Source of the DNA: Owenia fusiformis
Taxonomy: Eukaryota; Annelida; Polychaeta; Sabellida; Oweniidae
Reading direction: 5' to 3'
Length of the DNA stretch: 64,000 nucleotides
NCBI GenBank assembly: GCA_903813345.2
Contig: CAIIXF020000003.1
Coordinates: 5,233,815-5,297,814, forward strand
The position numbers and the translations under genes were made by a program. The notes under the pieces were generated by a model. That model made no database searches. It was not told the origin of the DNA and was given only the letters and a program-made list of their open reading frames with translations. This document shows positions 40,101-55,100 of the stretch, in pieces (position 1 is the stretch's first letter; each line of letters starts with the position of its first letter).

Positions 40101-43100
40101 ACAATGTGAACAGGGAATGGCTGGCAGTAAGGATTGAATGTAACAGGTAATGAAAACAAGTAGAACAATGTGAACAGGGAATGGCTGGCAGTAAGGATTG
40201 AATGTAACAGGTAATGAAATCAAGTAGAACAATGTGAACAGGGAATGGCTGGCAGTAAGGATTGAATGTAACAGGTAATGAAATCAAGTAGAACGATGTG
40301 AATAGGGAATGGCTGGCAGTAGGGATTGAATGTAACAGGTAATGAAATCAAGTAGAACAATGTGAATAGGGAATGGCTGGCAGTAAGGATTGAATGTAAC
40401 AGGTAATGAAAACAAGTAGAACGATGTGAATCATTCATAAGGGAATGGCTGGCAGTAAAGGATTGACTGTGTTACAATTTTCTTGCATTCAAATCAAAGA
40501 AAGAATATGAAAGTTATCGAAGATTTTGATTAATCTGTTACCGTGGTAGTGAAGAGTGATACCTCTTAAATAATAAAACTTTTTGTAATAAAGCAAAAAC
40601 TTGAGAAGTAATGAAAGACTTGGAACTCAATAAGGTGTCATTGAATATTCCAGAATCTGGTGGAACTGAGACAGTTGATGTGAAAGAGGATGCAGTACAT
40701 AAATGCTCAGTAGCTGATGATGTCATAATACGGCTTGCCAATATTGGAATTGAGGTATTAGAATCAATTATCTGTCTTATGAATCTTTGGCCTATATTCC
40801 TTGCAAACACACTTCATGGTGTTCTTTGTGTCAGCTATAGTCTGGGGATAAGTTGTGCTACATTAAATACATTAACACATTTTCCTGTTTTCTTTCAGCT
40901 TGAGAAAGCATTTGGAGACCCACGTGACATTGAGTGGGCAGTGTCCAATAACAAAATCTACCTGCTACAGGTAGGTTGAGTGAAACAGTGTTGGTCAGTG
41001 TCAGAACCATACACTGTATTTCAAAGTCATTCTGGTGCCAAGAGTGTGGCTTTATTTGGAAGAAAAACTTACCAACCTTGTTACTGGAACTGTTCTAAAA
41101 CAGCATTATATTTCTTCCATGTCAGAATAGCACTAAATTACATTGCCAGTGAACCCTACATGTATATAGTAATACACATGTGTTTCAAAATGCAAAAGAC
41201 ACCAAAAGTAATAAATTATACAGTGAACATACAGGTAGTCCACACCACAAATGGTATTGATAGGAGTTATGAAAATAAAAATATTTGTTTCCAGGCTAGA
41301 CCTATCACCACACTACAGTTAGAGAGCACTAAAGAGTTGATGCACGAGTTTGACTCGGCGTTGTCCTTCGACACAGAGAGCGTTACCACTGCTAACATAG
41401 GGTGTGTACTTGTAGGATCTCCTAATGAGGAATATTATTTTTATATACAAAGTGATATAGATAGGTTAAAGTGTTATTTCATAAAATCGAAAAAAATCAT
41501 AGGATGTTCTTATCCTACACTTTGTACATACTAAATGAATAACAAATGTATGTAACATGCGGAGTACATGTACATCGTGGTGATATCCTCAGGTAATTCA
41601 TTTTGCCAATAGATATCAAATTTATCTTTTAATGTTATTATACATTTAGTACACTAAGTGTAGGATAAATAGAGGATAAGATTTATGAGTGATATGATTT
41701 TTATCCACAAATGGATATGATATCTGCACAAGCGAGCGTAGCGAGAGAGTAAATCATATCACAAGTTAATCGTAGGATGTTCTTTTTTTCCATAGTTAAA
41801 GTCATCATCAGAATCGTTGGAAATTAAGTGATTTAATGCAAAAATCCATAATTCATAGCATCGTATGTCATGGCTTAAACATCGTATGCTAAAATTTGTC
41901 AAAAATATCATATTTTACCACTGATTACAAAAACCGTTTTTATTTTGACATGTTATCCTATAAATATCATGCTAACTATGGAATAAATATTATTACCCCC
42001 CCCCAAATAAATTTTAGGGATTTACTGTAGAGGAGCTGTCCGTCCATCCAATCATACATCTGTTTGACCATTTGTGTTTAACAATTTTTGCTGTTAGGAT
42101 ATTGAAATAATGAATCTGATATTGAATTCATGCATGGACAGATTAATATTTTGTCTGCCAAACATTGTAGATGATGGAGAAAGAGCAGACCACTGAACAT
42201 AACTGTAATAGTTACATACATATCAGCTGTGCAACTCGCTCATGCAGAATGATATTGATCTCAACTCATTGGAAAAATGTTATCTTTCAATATCATGGAA
42301 TATTCCAGACATATATTTCCAATTCATCATTCATCGACAGAACAAAGTGTAGTGGTGATATACATGTAGTTACAAGAAGATGGCAGCATGTTCCATTACA
42401 TTTGAGATTAGGAAAGCTGAAATAGCTTTGCTGAAAACATACATTCATCCCTCAATCAGTCCACTCAGTCCATTCATTCATTTGAATTGAAGATAAATGA
42501 AGATAGGAAGATAGATTGAATGTACTACAAGGATTCAGCATTGATTAGTTGTAATGTTTTCTGTTGTATTGTTCCAGTGAAATGATGCCTGGTGCTATGA
42601 CTCCTCTCACCATAAGCACATTCTTCAGAGCAGTTGAAAACACAATGCAGGTACATGTAATCTAATTGTATACTGCATCATATCATTGTTTAATTCAATT
42701 ATACAGTGGAACTTTTCAATAAATTATAATCAGGTTTGTTGTGTTTTGATCAGTTTAGCCTAGAACTGTAGATATCTTCATCAGAAGTCCTTTAATAATA
42801 AAGTATGATTTGGATTGCTTAACTCTAGAATGCAGTTGTCTCACATTCAAACATATCCAAGTTTACTGTCGTGTGTTTAAGAATTGTTATTGAACTTTGC
42901 AGGAGTTTTTGCTTGAAGCAGGCTGTATTGACCATAAATGTGATCTCTACAAGGCAGTAGCACTTGCATGCAACAATGCATTCATAAACCTACATGTGAG
43001 TATAAGGCAGTAGCACTTGCATGCAACAATGCATTCATAAACCTACATGTGAGTATAAGGCAGTAGCACTTACATGCAACAATGCATTCATAAACCTACA

Positions 43101-46100
43101 TGTGAGTATAAGGCAGTAGCACTTGCATGCGACAATGCATTCATAAACCTACATGTGAGTATAAGGCAGTAGCACTTGCATGCAACAATGCATTCATAAA
43201 CCTACACGTGAGTATAAGGCAGTAGCACTTGCATGCAACAATGCATTCATAAACCTACACGTGAGTATAAGGCAGTAGCACTTGCATGCAACAATGCATT
43301 CACAAACCTACATGTGACTATAAGGCAGTAGCACTTGCATGCGACAATGCATTCATAAACCTACATGTGAGTATAAGGCAGTAGCACTTGCATGCAACAA
43401 TGCATTCATAAACCTACATGTGACTATAAGGCAGTAGCACTTGCATGCAACAATGCATTCATAAACCTACACGTGAGTATAAGGCAGTAGCACTTGCATG
43501 CAACAATGCATTCATAAACCTACACGTGAGTATAAGGCAGTAGCACTTGCATGCAACAATGCATTCATAAACCTACACGTGAGTATAAGGCAGTAGCACT
43601 TGCATGCAACACTGCATTCATAAACCTACATGTAAGTATAAGGCAGTAGCACTTGCAGGCAACAATGCATTCATAAACCTACATGTGAGTATAAGGCAGT
43701 AGCACTTGCATGCAACAATGCATTTATAAACCTACATGTAAGTATAAGGCAGTAGCACTTGCATGCAACAATGCATTCATAAACCTACATGTGACTATAA
43801 GGCAGTAGCACTTGCATGCAACAATGCATTCATAAACCTACACGTGAGTATAAGGCAGTAGCACTTGCATGCAACAATGCATTCACAAACCTACATGTGA
43901 CTATAAGGCAGTAGCACTTGCATGCGACAATGCATTCATAAACCTACATGTGAGTATAAGGCAGTAGCACTTGCATGCAACAATGCATTCATAAACCTAC
44001 ATGTGACTATAAGGCAGTAGCACTTGCATGCAACAATGCATTCATAAACCTACACGTGAGTATAAGGCAGTAGCACTTGCATGCAACAATGCATTCATAA
44101 ACCTACACGTGAGTATAAGGCAGTAGCACTTGCATGCAACAATGCATTCATAAACCTACACGTGAGTATAAGGCAGTAGCACTTGCATGCAACACTGCAT
44201 TCATAAACCTACATGTAAGTATAAGGCAGTAGCACTTGCAGGCAACAATGCATTCATAAACCTACATGTGAGTATAAGGCAGTAGCACTTACATGCAACA
44301 ATGCATTTATAAACCTACATGTAAGTATAAGGCAGTAGCACTTGCATGCAACAATGCATTCATAAACCTACATGTGACTATAAGGCAGTAGCACTTGCAT
44401 GCAACAATGCATTCATAAACCTACATGTGACTATAAGGCAGTAGCACTTGCATGCAACAATGCATTCATAAACCTACATGTGACTATAAGGCAGTAGCAC
44501 TTGCATGCAACAATGCATTCATAAACCTACACGTGAGTATAAGGCAGTAGCACTTGCATGCAACAATGCATTCATAAACCTACATGTGACTATAAGGCAG
44601 TAGCACTTACAGGCAACAATGCATTTATAAACCTACATGTGAGTATAAGGCAGTAGCACTTGCATGCAACAATGCATTCATAAACCTACATGTGAGTATA
44701 AGGCAGTAGCACTTGCATGCAACAATGCATTCATAAACCTACATGTGAGTATAAGGCAGTAGCACTTGCATGCGACAATGCATTCATAAACCTACATGTG
44801 AGTATAAGGCAGTAGCACTTGCATGCAATAATGCATTCATAAACCTACATGTGAGTATAAGGCAGTAGCACTTGCAGGCAACAATGCATTCATAAACCTA
44901 CATGTGACTATAAGGCAGTAGCACTTGCATGCAACAATGCATTCATAAACCTACATGTGAGTATAAGGCAGTAGCACTTGCATGCAACAATGCATTCATA
45001 AACCTACATGTGAGTATAAGGCAGTAGCACTTGCATGCAACAATGCATTCATAAACCTACATGTGAGTACAAGGCAGTAGCACTTACATGGAACAATGCA
45101 TTCATAAACCTACATGTGAGTATAAGGCAGTAGCACTTGCATGCAACAATGCATTCATAAACCTACATGTGACTATAAGGCAGTAGCACTTGCATGCAAC
45201 AATGCATTCATAAACCTACATGTGAGTATAAGGCAGTAGCACTTGCAGGCAACAATGCATTCACAAACCTACACGTGAGTATAAGGCAGTAGCACTTGCA
45301 TGCAACAATGCATTCACAAACCTACATGTGAGTATAAGGCAGTAGCACTTGCATGTGACAATGCATTCATAAACCTACATGTGAGTATAAGGCAGTAGCA
45401 CTTGCATGCAACAATGCATTCATAAACCTACATGTGAGTATAAGGCAGTAGCACTTGCATGCAACAATGCATTCATTAACCTACATGTGAGTATAAGGCA
45501 GTAGCACTTGCATGCGACAATGCATTCATAAACCTACATGTGAGTATAAGGCAGTAGCACTTGCATGCAACAATGCATTCATAAACCTACATGTGAGTAT
45601 AAGGCAGTAGCACTTACATGCAACAATGCATTCACAAACCTACATGTGACTATAAGGCAGTAGCACTTGCATGCAACAATGTATTCATAAACCTACATGT
45701 GAGTATAAGGCAGTAGCACTTGCATGCAACAATGCATTCATAAACCTACATGTGAGTATAAGGCAGTAGCACTTGCATGCAACAATGCATTCATAAACCT
45801 ACATGTGAGTATAAGGCAGTAGCACTTGCATGCAACAATGCATTCATAAACCTACATGTGAGTACAAGGCAGTAGCACTTACATGGAACAATGCATTCAT
45901 AAACCTACATGTGAGTATAAGGCAGTAGCACTTGCATGCAACAATGCATTCATAAACCTACATGTGAGTATAAGGCAGTAGCACTTGCATGCGACAATGC
46001 ATTCATAAACCTACATGTGAGTATAAGGCAGTAGCACTTGCATGCGACAATGCATTCATAAACCTACATGTGAGTATAAGGCAGTAGCACTTGCATGCGA

Positions 46101-49100
46101 CAATGCATTCATAAACCTACATGTGAGTATAAGGCAGTAGCACTTGCATGCAACAATGCATTCATAAACCTACATGTGAGTACAAGGCAGTAGCACTTGC
46201 ATGCAACAATGCATTCATAAACCTACATGTGAGTATAAGGCAGTAGCACTTGCATGCAACAATGCATTCATAAACCTACATGTGAGTACAAGGCAGTAGC
46301 ACTTGCATGCAACAATGCATTCACAAACCTACATGTGAGTATAAGGCAGTAGCACTTGCATGCGACAATGCATTCATAAACCTACATGTGAGTATAAGGC
46401 AGTAGCACTTGCATGCAACAATGCATTCATAAACTTACATTGAGTATGCTCTTCAAAATGTCTTGGTGCTTTTTAAAGGACTTTTTGAACAAAGTTTGAT
46501 AGAGATAGAGTGAAGCTATTCATTTATCTGTCATTTTGTCTCTCTGTCCATCAGGAGGGTAACTTAAATACTAGTGTACAGATTTTTAGTAGTTTTTTTT
46601 TGAGTTGCCACCAATAGGCAGTTTTTCAGTAATGATCTATTAAGCATATATAAGTTTTTTGGCCTGACCCCCAGGGGGCCATTGTAGGGCATCAAAAAAT
46701 TGGGATCTGTCTGAAGTATTTCTCTTCTAAGCATTGCTTTGTTATATTCAAAGCAATGGTACCAAGTTAACCCTTTCCCGACGTGAATATAAGAGGAAAA
46801 TGTTGGCTCTGGTGACGGATAAGTAAGAGCAGTTTTTAGGGGAAAACTGCTAAATACCTACGCCCCGGGACCTATACCCTGAATTTTATCACTGAAATAC
46901 AATTTTTAGTAAGGATTATCACATTAGAACAACTTGTCAAAATTTGGTGTAAAAATACTGAATAGAACTTGAGATATTGTCATTTCATTGATAGATAAAA
47001 ATAATGGTGCCAAAAGGAGCCTATCGTCCTGAAAGGTATTACATAATAGGGCTCCATATGGAGCCTATCGTCGTGAAAGGGTTAAGTTTGTATCATTTCA
47101 TTTTATATGTGCTTTTGAAATTCCAAAATGGTCACCTACAGTATGTATCGCTAATTACGAGTTGCTATTCCATGAAATTGCCCTTTTCTTGTTTTTGATT
47201 GTAACCAGTATTGATACTTTCACCATTTTAAGATGCTCACTTTGTTGCTATAACATCCCATACAACCTCTGTCCCATACATTAACAAGTAGTATACATAG
47301 TTAATAAGGGCTTAATTGGATGGAAATCTTAAGTTTGAAATTACAAGAGGGGAATCTAGTGGACAAATACCAAGAAGTTTGTCAATTTGTGAGAGATTGA
47401 TGTATGAATGGTGTTCTTTCTCCTTGCAGAACCTGTATGGGACCTCTGAACTGTATGTATTGGGCAGTGACAAGAGGATGGTGGACCTGGCACTTCTAGG
47501 TTATGTCAACACGAGCGTCACAATAGAGCAATTAAGAAGTATTCATGGAGAATGTTCATTGCCTTTAAAATTATGGCACAAAATCATGTCTACTTATGTA
47601 AGCTATAAAATATTATTTTCAGTTGAAAAATTATTAGGTCAAATATAATCATGCAAAAAGTGTAGTTATATTTCTATACCAGGGTTGCCAAAGTTAGAAT
47701 TAGTCAAAAATGGATGAATTCTTTCAACGAATTTTGAGTATCAAAAGTTGAAACATGAATTATTGACTGAAAAATATGAAAAAGTGAATAAAATCATATA
47801 TAAATGTATATGTGCATATGGAGTCAGTGAATTTTAGTGGTATATTACTCCGAGGACTTCTCTTTACTTTAGTTTGTACATTCATTACAATAGTTCCCTT
47901 CTATTCTTTCAGAGTCAGAACAGGTCATATGGTAGGACTAAAGAATGGGAAAGACGAATCAGAAGTCAAGAGTTCACAGTTGGTCAGAACTGTGATACAG
48001 CTATATCTGTCTACAATGATATTGATAGTAAAATGATGGACTATTATGATGTAAGTAAATAGGGGATCATGATTGTACAGAAGGGAAATCATCGAATCAA
48101 GATAAAATGATGATTAAGATAAAAAATGAAATGATAAATTTAATATGTTTTGGAATCGCATTTTTGAAATATTTAACTATATATGTTTGATAAACAGGCC
48201 TGTCAGACAGGGAGGCACATGTATGTTGGTGCAGTGATACCCCTCTTAGAAATCTCTAAAAACATAGCCAGGGAAAAGCATCGTATTCCAGCAATCATTA
48301 ATGATCTTCGTTAGTTAACAATGCAGGGTTCTCACTAGGCTTTTAGACTTCGGAGATTCTCTGGAGTCTAATGTCTTAAACCCTCTTGCTCCAGAGTCTA
48401 CTCTTGAGAAAATACATAAAACTGGATACAAACAAGGAATAGGAAGTCAGAAACCTTTTAGAAATAAATATTGGGATTAAAATAGCAAGATAATCTTAAG
48501 AAGTATGTTGAAAACTGTACTTATAGGATATCTCTGATCTAACATAGGGGAGAAGTAGTCGCGATACCGCAATAAAGTAGTCACAATACCGCTAAAAATC
48601 CGGGGTCTAAAAATTTCCTGGTGAGAACCCTGCAATGTATTTATACTTTCTGGAAAAGAAGCTGTTTTTGTGCAGTATACATCGTTTGGCTATCTGTCAT
48701 GTTTTCTTATTTTCAAGTTTTTCGGCATTCTTGGTAAATGTTAAGGCGGCCATTTTGGATTTTTCGTCCTAAAATCGTGTCTGTGAAGGCTTGTTTTAAA
48801 AAATAAAAACGAATTTCCCATTGAGAGCAATGTTAAATTAAAACATTTTTTTAGAAATAACTAAACGGTCAATCTTTCAAATTTTCACATATTTTGTAAT
48901 ACATCAGTATATCTTTTACCAGGATTTTTTTCAGGAAAATCTGAATTGTAGAAAAAAGCTGATACACTGTGAAGTAATACCTTAAAACGTGTCTCTTGAG
49001 GGTTGTTTACAGGTTTTATGGATTCATCCTAAAATTTTAGAGATGTTTCTATGGAAAGTTTAGAACTGATTAGTTTTTAGGCAGTCTGGGTAAATGTTAA

Positions 49101-52100
49101 GGTGGCCATTTTGAATTTTCCATCCCGAAAAGTGTATTCTGTTCAAGGGTGCGATTTTGTTCACCCTGTGGCTTTTCTAATTAGGCTGTCTATTGGGTAT
49201 TTTTTAAAGTACATATATGATACAAATATTTGAAATTGCTTTTAATAAATAAACTTATTAAAAATGATAATATTTAATAAACTTTGGAAATGAAATGTAC
49301 ATATCTTTAATTATGCATATTTGATAATGTGAAATTGATATGTTTATAGCTGATTGATGCTTTGATGCATGCTTGCAGTGCTTTAAGAAAAAGATTAAAA
49401 TGTAATGAGTGGCTTATTATTTCTTCTTCTTATAATTTGTAAAATTTGTTTTCTAATAGGGGTATTGCAGACAGCGAATATAATATTGAGGTGCTTCTAT
49501 CTCACTTTAATACATCTAACAGTACTAGCTCACTGAAAAGGTGTTTTGCAGATACAAAATGAGGAACAGTATATCAGTATCATGGCTTCTATATATAATG
49601 GTTGAAGATTTCTGTTCCATATATTGTACTTGTCATTTGCTCTTTATTCCTTGCCTCTCTTTTTCATTCAGCTCTGAATCATTCAACTACATCTTGATTG
49701 CTTGAGCTTTGGATGTAATTGGATTGAGTTGCCAAGAGCAAAGTAGCTTTTATTGATGTTTCAATCCAATTTAGATGTACTAAAGGGGTTCCCACTAGTG
49801 GTGTCAATTAACCGCTTGAGCATTAACCGGTTAACCGGGGGTTTTTACCGGTTAAAGTCGGTTAACCGGCGGGAAATTTGAACTGATAATTTCAAATGAA
49901 ATCTTCATTTTCGATTTTGAAAGTTGAAACAAATTGGAAAAAATGATATAGCGGCGTTTATTTTTTACGTTCGTCAAGCTTTACTCTATTCTATGTAAGT
50001 AAGCGCGGGAAAGCAATGTGGCAGGGATTAAAGTTGCTGATTGGATGTTTGTAAGGAATTATCGGACCTATCACATGTATGAGTAGCTCAAATAAAACTG
50101 ACGCTTGAAAAACAAACAGATTAAAATGCAAAGTAAGCGTGGGAAAGCAATATGGCAGGGATTAAAGTTGCTGATTGGATGTTTGTAAGGAGTTATAGGA
50201 CTTATGACATGTATGAGTAGCTTACGTGAAACTGACACCATAAAACCAAACGGATTAGCATGCAAAATAAGCGCGGGAAATCACAGAATTATACACGGTC
50301 AACTAACCGCCCATAAAAACACAGACCGGTCAAGGCATTATCGGCGGTTAACCGGTTAACCGGTTAATACTTGACACCTCTAGTTCCCACCCAGGGGCTG
50401 ACACACATATCTTTGCTGGCTTCTGAATCATGTTACACCTTAATGCATGTCCATTTATTAGAAAATTATCATCCTGGTTATATTTTGAAATATCAATTAG
50501 AGTGAAAAAGAGGGGGCAAGGAATATGGTAAAGATTTGGTCAGACTCTAAGACAAACAATAAATTGTAGATGTGGGTGGACACAATCCTTAACACTAGTC
50601 GCTCAGGCGTGTGGTCAGTGGCATTAATAGCAACAATATCAGGAGGTGGTGCAGGTATGTAACCATCATTACTAATATAGCTTACAATTTATGGTTGCTA
50701 TACTATTATCACTAAGTAATGCGGGTAGACTTAGATTACCATAGTAACTAACATATTAGGTCATAGTTTATTGCCATGGTTACAATATCACTAGGTAACT
50801 TGAGTGGAGAGATTTTTCTATAGCAAATCATTAGAACATAATGATAAATTCATTGTTATTCCTTTGAAAACATGTGTAGAAATTAATATATGATGGAATC
50901 ATTGCTTCTATCCTGTAACAGTATGTTTTAGCAGGTATGTAACCATAGTTACTAAATTTGGATCGTCATAGTTACAAATCAATGCTACAGCAACATATTT
51001 AAGCAGCTTTAAGCAGGTATGATCTGAAAATTAAAGGCAAGCCAGCAGGTACTAACCTATGTTAAAGCTTTCACAAAAGTTCACAATTTAACAGCATGAG
51101 AAAAGCAACAAAATGGAAAATAAAAAAAGTTGCAGATATTTTTTATTAACATTCATTGAAGTTCAGAGGAAGTCCTGTTATGTTGTATAGTCCTATTTGA
51201 TAGAAATGCAGTGAACTCTTGCATGATTCTGCTTCTGCAGTGTGTCAATGAAGTGTCGTTCAACTCTGGAAGGTCTCTACAATGGGGCTACATGATGCTG
51301 GTGATCTTGGCTAAGGGAGGATGTGGTAGGATGTTGTTTTGTCATTTTTGTTGAATTGCATGGGGGATTGACTACTAATATTATTATATACACACTGTAC
51401 TAATAGCATTTGGTTGCATGCGGTTTTTATTCTTGTTTCTAGCAGTTTGGTCATACAAATAAATAATGTATTGGGAAAGGCAGTTACATGCTTAATTAAA
51501 GGATTCACTCTATAACTTCTCACACATCTATGTAGTTTCAACTAAAGGATGCTTGGCTAAATGTTTCCACAAGATTTCTTTCTTTCAAATGTGATTTGAA
51601 GTACAACAATGTGTTAGTATTATAGGAGTAAGCTAGAGAAGTTAATGTTATAAAACTATGAGACCTGCCAGTCCTCCATATATATTTAAGATTGTGCATT
51701 AAATCTGGGGTACCTTATCTGAGGTAACTTTTATGGAGAAGCTTATCTGTTGAATTGAGGAAACGTATGTATATGTAGGGAACCTTATCTAGTGAACATT
51801 TTTATCTGAGGTAAGTAAACCTTATCTAATGAACCTTATCTGGGGTAACTTATATGGGGAACCCTATCTAAGCTAATTTTTATCCAATCGAACAAAGTTC
51901 GGAGGGATATAGGGAACGCCTCCGTCTGTCCGTCCGTCCGTCCATCCGTCTGTCCGGGCAATAACTCAAATACCGTTAGCCCGATTTTGTTCATATTTTG
52001 TACACATATACCCTATGGGGGTAGAAGTTCTGCTCAAAAGCCGATTTTCAAAATGGCCGCTCATTTAAAAATGGCAGCCATTTTAGTGCCGATTTTACAG

Positions 52101-55100
52101 TAATTGAGGTGCAATATGTAAAACTGTAATAGCAATATGTTTTAAATGTATAAAAATTATGTAGGACATTAATAAAGCTAGAAATGTAGATATTGAAGAA
52201 GCACATGTCAGCCATCTTGAAAAATGGCTGCCTTTACTCGTTATTTTACGATTTTTGCTGTAACTCGAAAAGTAGTGGAGCGATTTTGTTCATATTTGGT
52301 ATGTGAATACTATAAGCATGGCACACTGTCTAATGACACTTTTGGTAGAAGGTGGCCATTTTGAAAAATGGCTGCCATTTTTTGTTATATACTTTGTTTG
52401 TAAAAATGCCAGCCATGGCTGTTCAATGGGATTCGCTACGCTTTGGCGTTGCCGTTATTCTGGTTTATGGATAACCTTATCTGATGTTACTTTTTATGGG
52501 GAACCTTATCTGATGAACCTTATCTGAGGTAACTTTTATGGGGTGGCTTATCTGAGGTTACTTACATGGGGAACCTTATATGGGGAACCTTATCTGAGGA
52601 AACTTTTATTGGGAACTTTATCTGGTGTAACTTATCTGAGCCAACTTCTATGATGAATGTACTTTTAAAATCTTATTTACACTGACTATTACTGTACTAT
52701 ACTCACAGTCACTTGAATGGTAATTTTAAAATTTTAATAGCTGAATATTCATTAGTTGGTGAATAATTAACCTTATACCTGTGACACACAGCCTGTTGTG
52801 TACCCGAAATATTAAACTATAACATATCTATTAAAGGGTTCCAGCAACTATGTGACTGTTTGTCCGATGGGTCATTTCAGCAACATTTTATTGTTCTATT
52901 ATGATTCTGGCATGACTCAACAATGGTAATGTTGTATGATTATCTGAATGACATATGACAGATCAAAAATCAAATGATGTCAGTTTACTGATTTTCTGGA
53001 TATATACAAGTTGGAACTATTGTTGTCTTAGTAAACTCAGAAACTGTTGGCCATTTGATATTACTAGTATCCTTAAATATATGTTGGAGGTCACACTTCA
53101 GGTAGAAGTAAATAATGGACATAGTCAAAAATAGATTACTAGATTGGAAATAGCATGTATACTTACTGTACTAATGGTGTAACACACTTATATTTTGCAT
53201 GACAGTGCAAATTACTATGAAGTTCATTATGTTGATTTCCATAACTATCTAAGCCATGCAGGGGCGAAGCCAGCAAATGTCAAGGGGGTGCGATTGTTTT
53301 GGTTTTCTTCACTGCGAGTGAAGCGAGCCCCAAAAAGGGAAGTACAGTGGAATTTTTTTAGAATTTATTAAAAATTTACATTGTGATCGCACCCCCCCCC
53401 CCCTCCTGATTACACCCATGCCTATCTATTGACTCCTGAAAAATCATGGGTCCAAATATTGTCATTCGTATTTCTTTATTCTATTACAGATTGGACAAGT
53501 GAACACTACTCAGATGTTGCTCTACTCCTAGCAGACTGCACAAATGTCTACAGTGCTGATGTTCCCTCTGCTCTACAGGTGAAACATTCTCTCATACTTT
53601 ACCCTTGCCCTTTGCTCTCCAGGTGAAACATTCTCTCATACTTAAGAATTTCCCAATGCTCTTCAGGTGAAACATTCTCATACTTTACCCTTGCCCTTTG
53701 CTCTTCAGGTGAAACATTCTCTCATACTTAAGAATTTCCCAATGCTCCTCAGGTGAAACATTCTCTCATACTTTACCATTTCCTTTTGCTCTTCAGGTGA
53801 AACATTCTCTCATACTTTACCATTTCCTTTTGCTCTTCAGGTGAAACATTCTCTCATACTTTACCATTTTCTTTTGCTCTTCAGGTGAAACATTCTCTCA
53901 TACTTTACCATTTTCTTTTGCTCTTCAGGTGAAACATTCTCTCATACTTTACCATTTCCCTTTGCTCCTCAGGTGAAACATTCTCTCATATTTACCCTTG
54001 CCCCTGCTCTTCAGGTGAAACATTCTCTCATACTTTACCATTTCCTTTTGCTCCTCAGGGGAAACATTCTCTCATACTTTACCATTTCCTTTTGCCCTTC
54101 AGGTGAAACATTCTCTCATACTTTACCATTTCCTTTTGCTCCTCAGGTGAAACATTCTCTCATACTTTACCATTTCCCTCTGCTCTTCAGGTGAAACATT
54201 CTCTCATACTTTACCATTTCCTTTTGCTCCTCAGGTGAAACATTCTCTCATACTTTACCATTTCCTTTTGCTCCTCAGGTGAAACATTCTCTCATACTTT
54301 ACCATTTCCTTTTGCTCTTCAGGTGAAACATTCTCTCATACTTTTCCATTTCCTTTTGCTCCTCAGGTGAAACATTCTCTCATACTTTAGCACTTCCCTC
54401 TGCTCTTCAGGTGAAACATTCTCTCATACTTTACCATTTCCTTTTGCTCTTCAGGTGAAACATTCTCTCATACTTTACCATTTCCTTTTGCTCCTCAGGT
54501 GAAACATTCTCTCATACTTTACCATTTCCTTTTGCTCCTCAGGTGAAACATTCTCTCATACTTTACCATTTCCCTCTGCTCTTCAGGTGAAACATTCTCT
54601 CATACTTTACCATTTCCTTTTGCTCCTCAGGTGAAACATTCTCTCATACTTTACCATTTCCTTTTGCTCCTCAGGTGAAACATTCTCTCATACTTTAGCA
54701 TTTCCCTCTGCTCTTCAGGTGAAACATTCTCTCATACTTAAGCATTTCCTTTTGATCTACAGGTGAAACATTCTCTCATACTTTACCATTTCCTTTTGCT
54801 CCTCGGGTGAAACATTCTCTCATACTTTAGCATTTCCCTCTGCTCTTCAGGTGAAACATTCTCTCATACTTTAGCATTTCCTTTTGATCTACAGGTGAAA
54901 CATTCTCTCATACTTTTCCATTTCCTTTTGCTCTTCAGTTGAAACATTCTCTCATACTTTACCATTTTCTTTTGCTCTTCATGTGAAACATTCTCTCATA
55001 CTTTACCATTTCCTTTTGCTCTTCAGGTGAAACATTCTCTCATACTTTACCATTTCCTTTTGCTCTTCAGGTGAAACATTCTCTCATACTTTACCATTTC

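Noticed and set aside
38737-40287. 516-codon open frame on the minus strand, with several smaller relatives at 36.6-40.4 kb
   Set aside because: It is the reverse reading of the 64-bp array; all frames stay open because the unit lacks stops in that direction. No gene-like signal.
41402-41534. Extension of dikinase exon 17 through an open frame to 41534
   Set aside because: The GTGTGT donor at 41402 restores the family motif with exon 18; the extension has no similarity and enters a dispersed repeat.
50588-50655. Possible dikinase exon between exons 21 and 22 (gtggtcag acceptor, GCAG|GTATGT donor)
   Set aside because: The required frame has TAA early, and exons 21 and 22 already join in phase 0.
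53973-54194. Repetitive open frame (SLILYHF-type repeats)
   Set aside because: Translation of the 44-bp array, not a protein gene.
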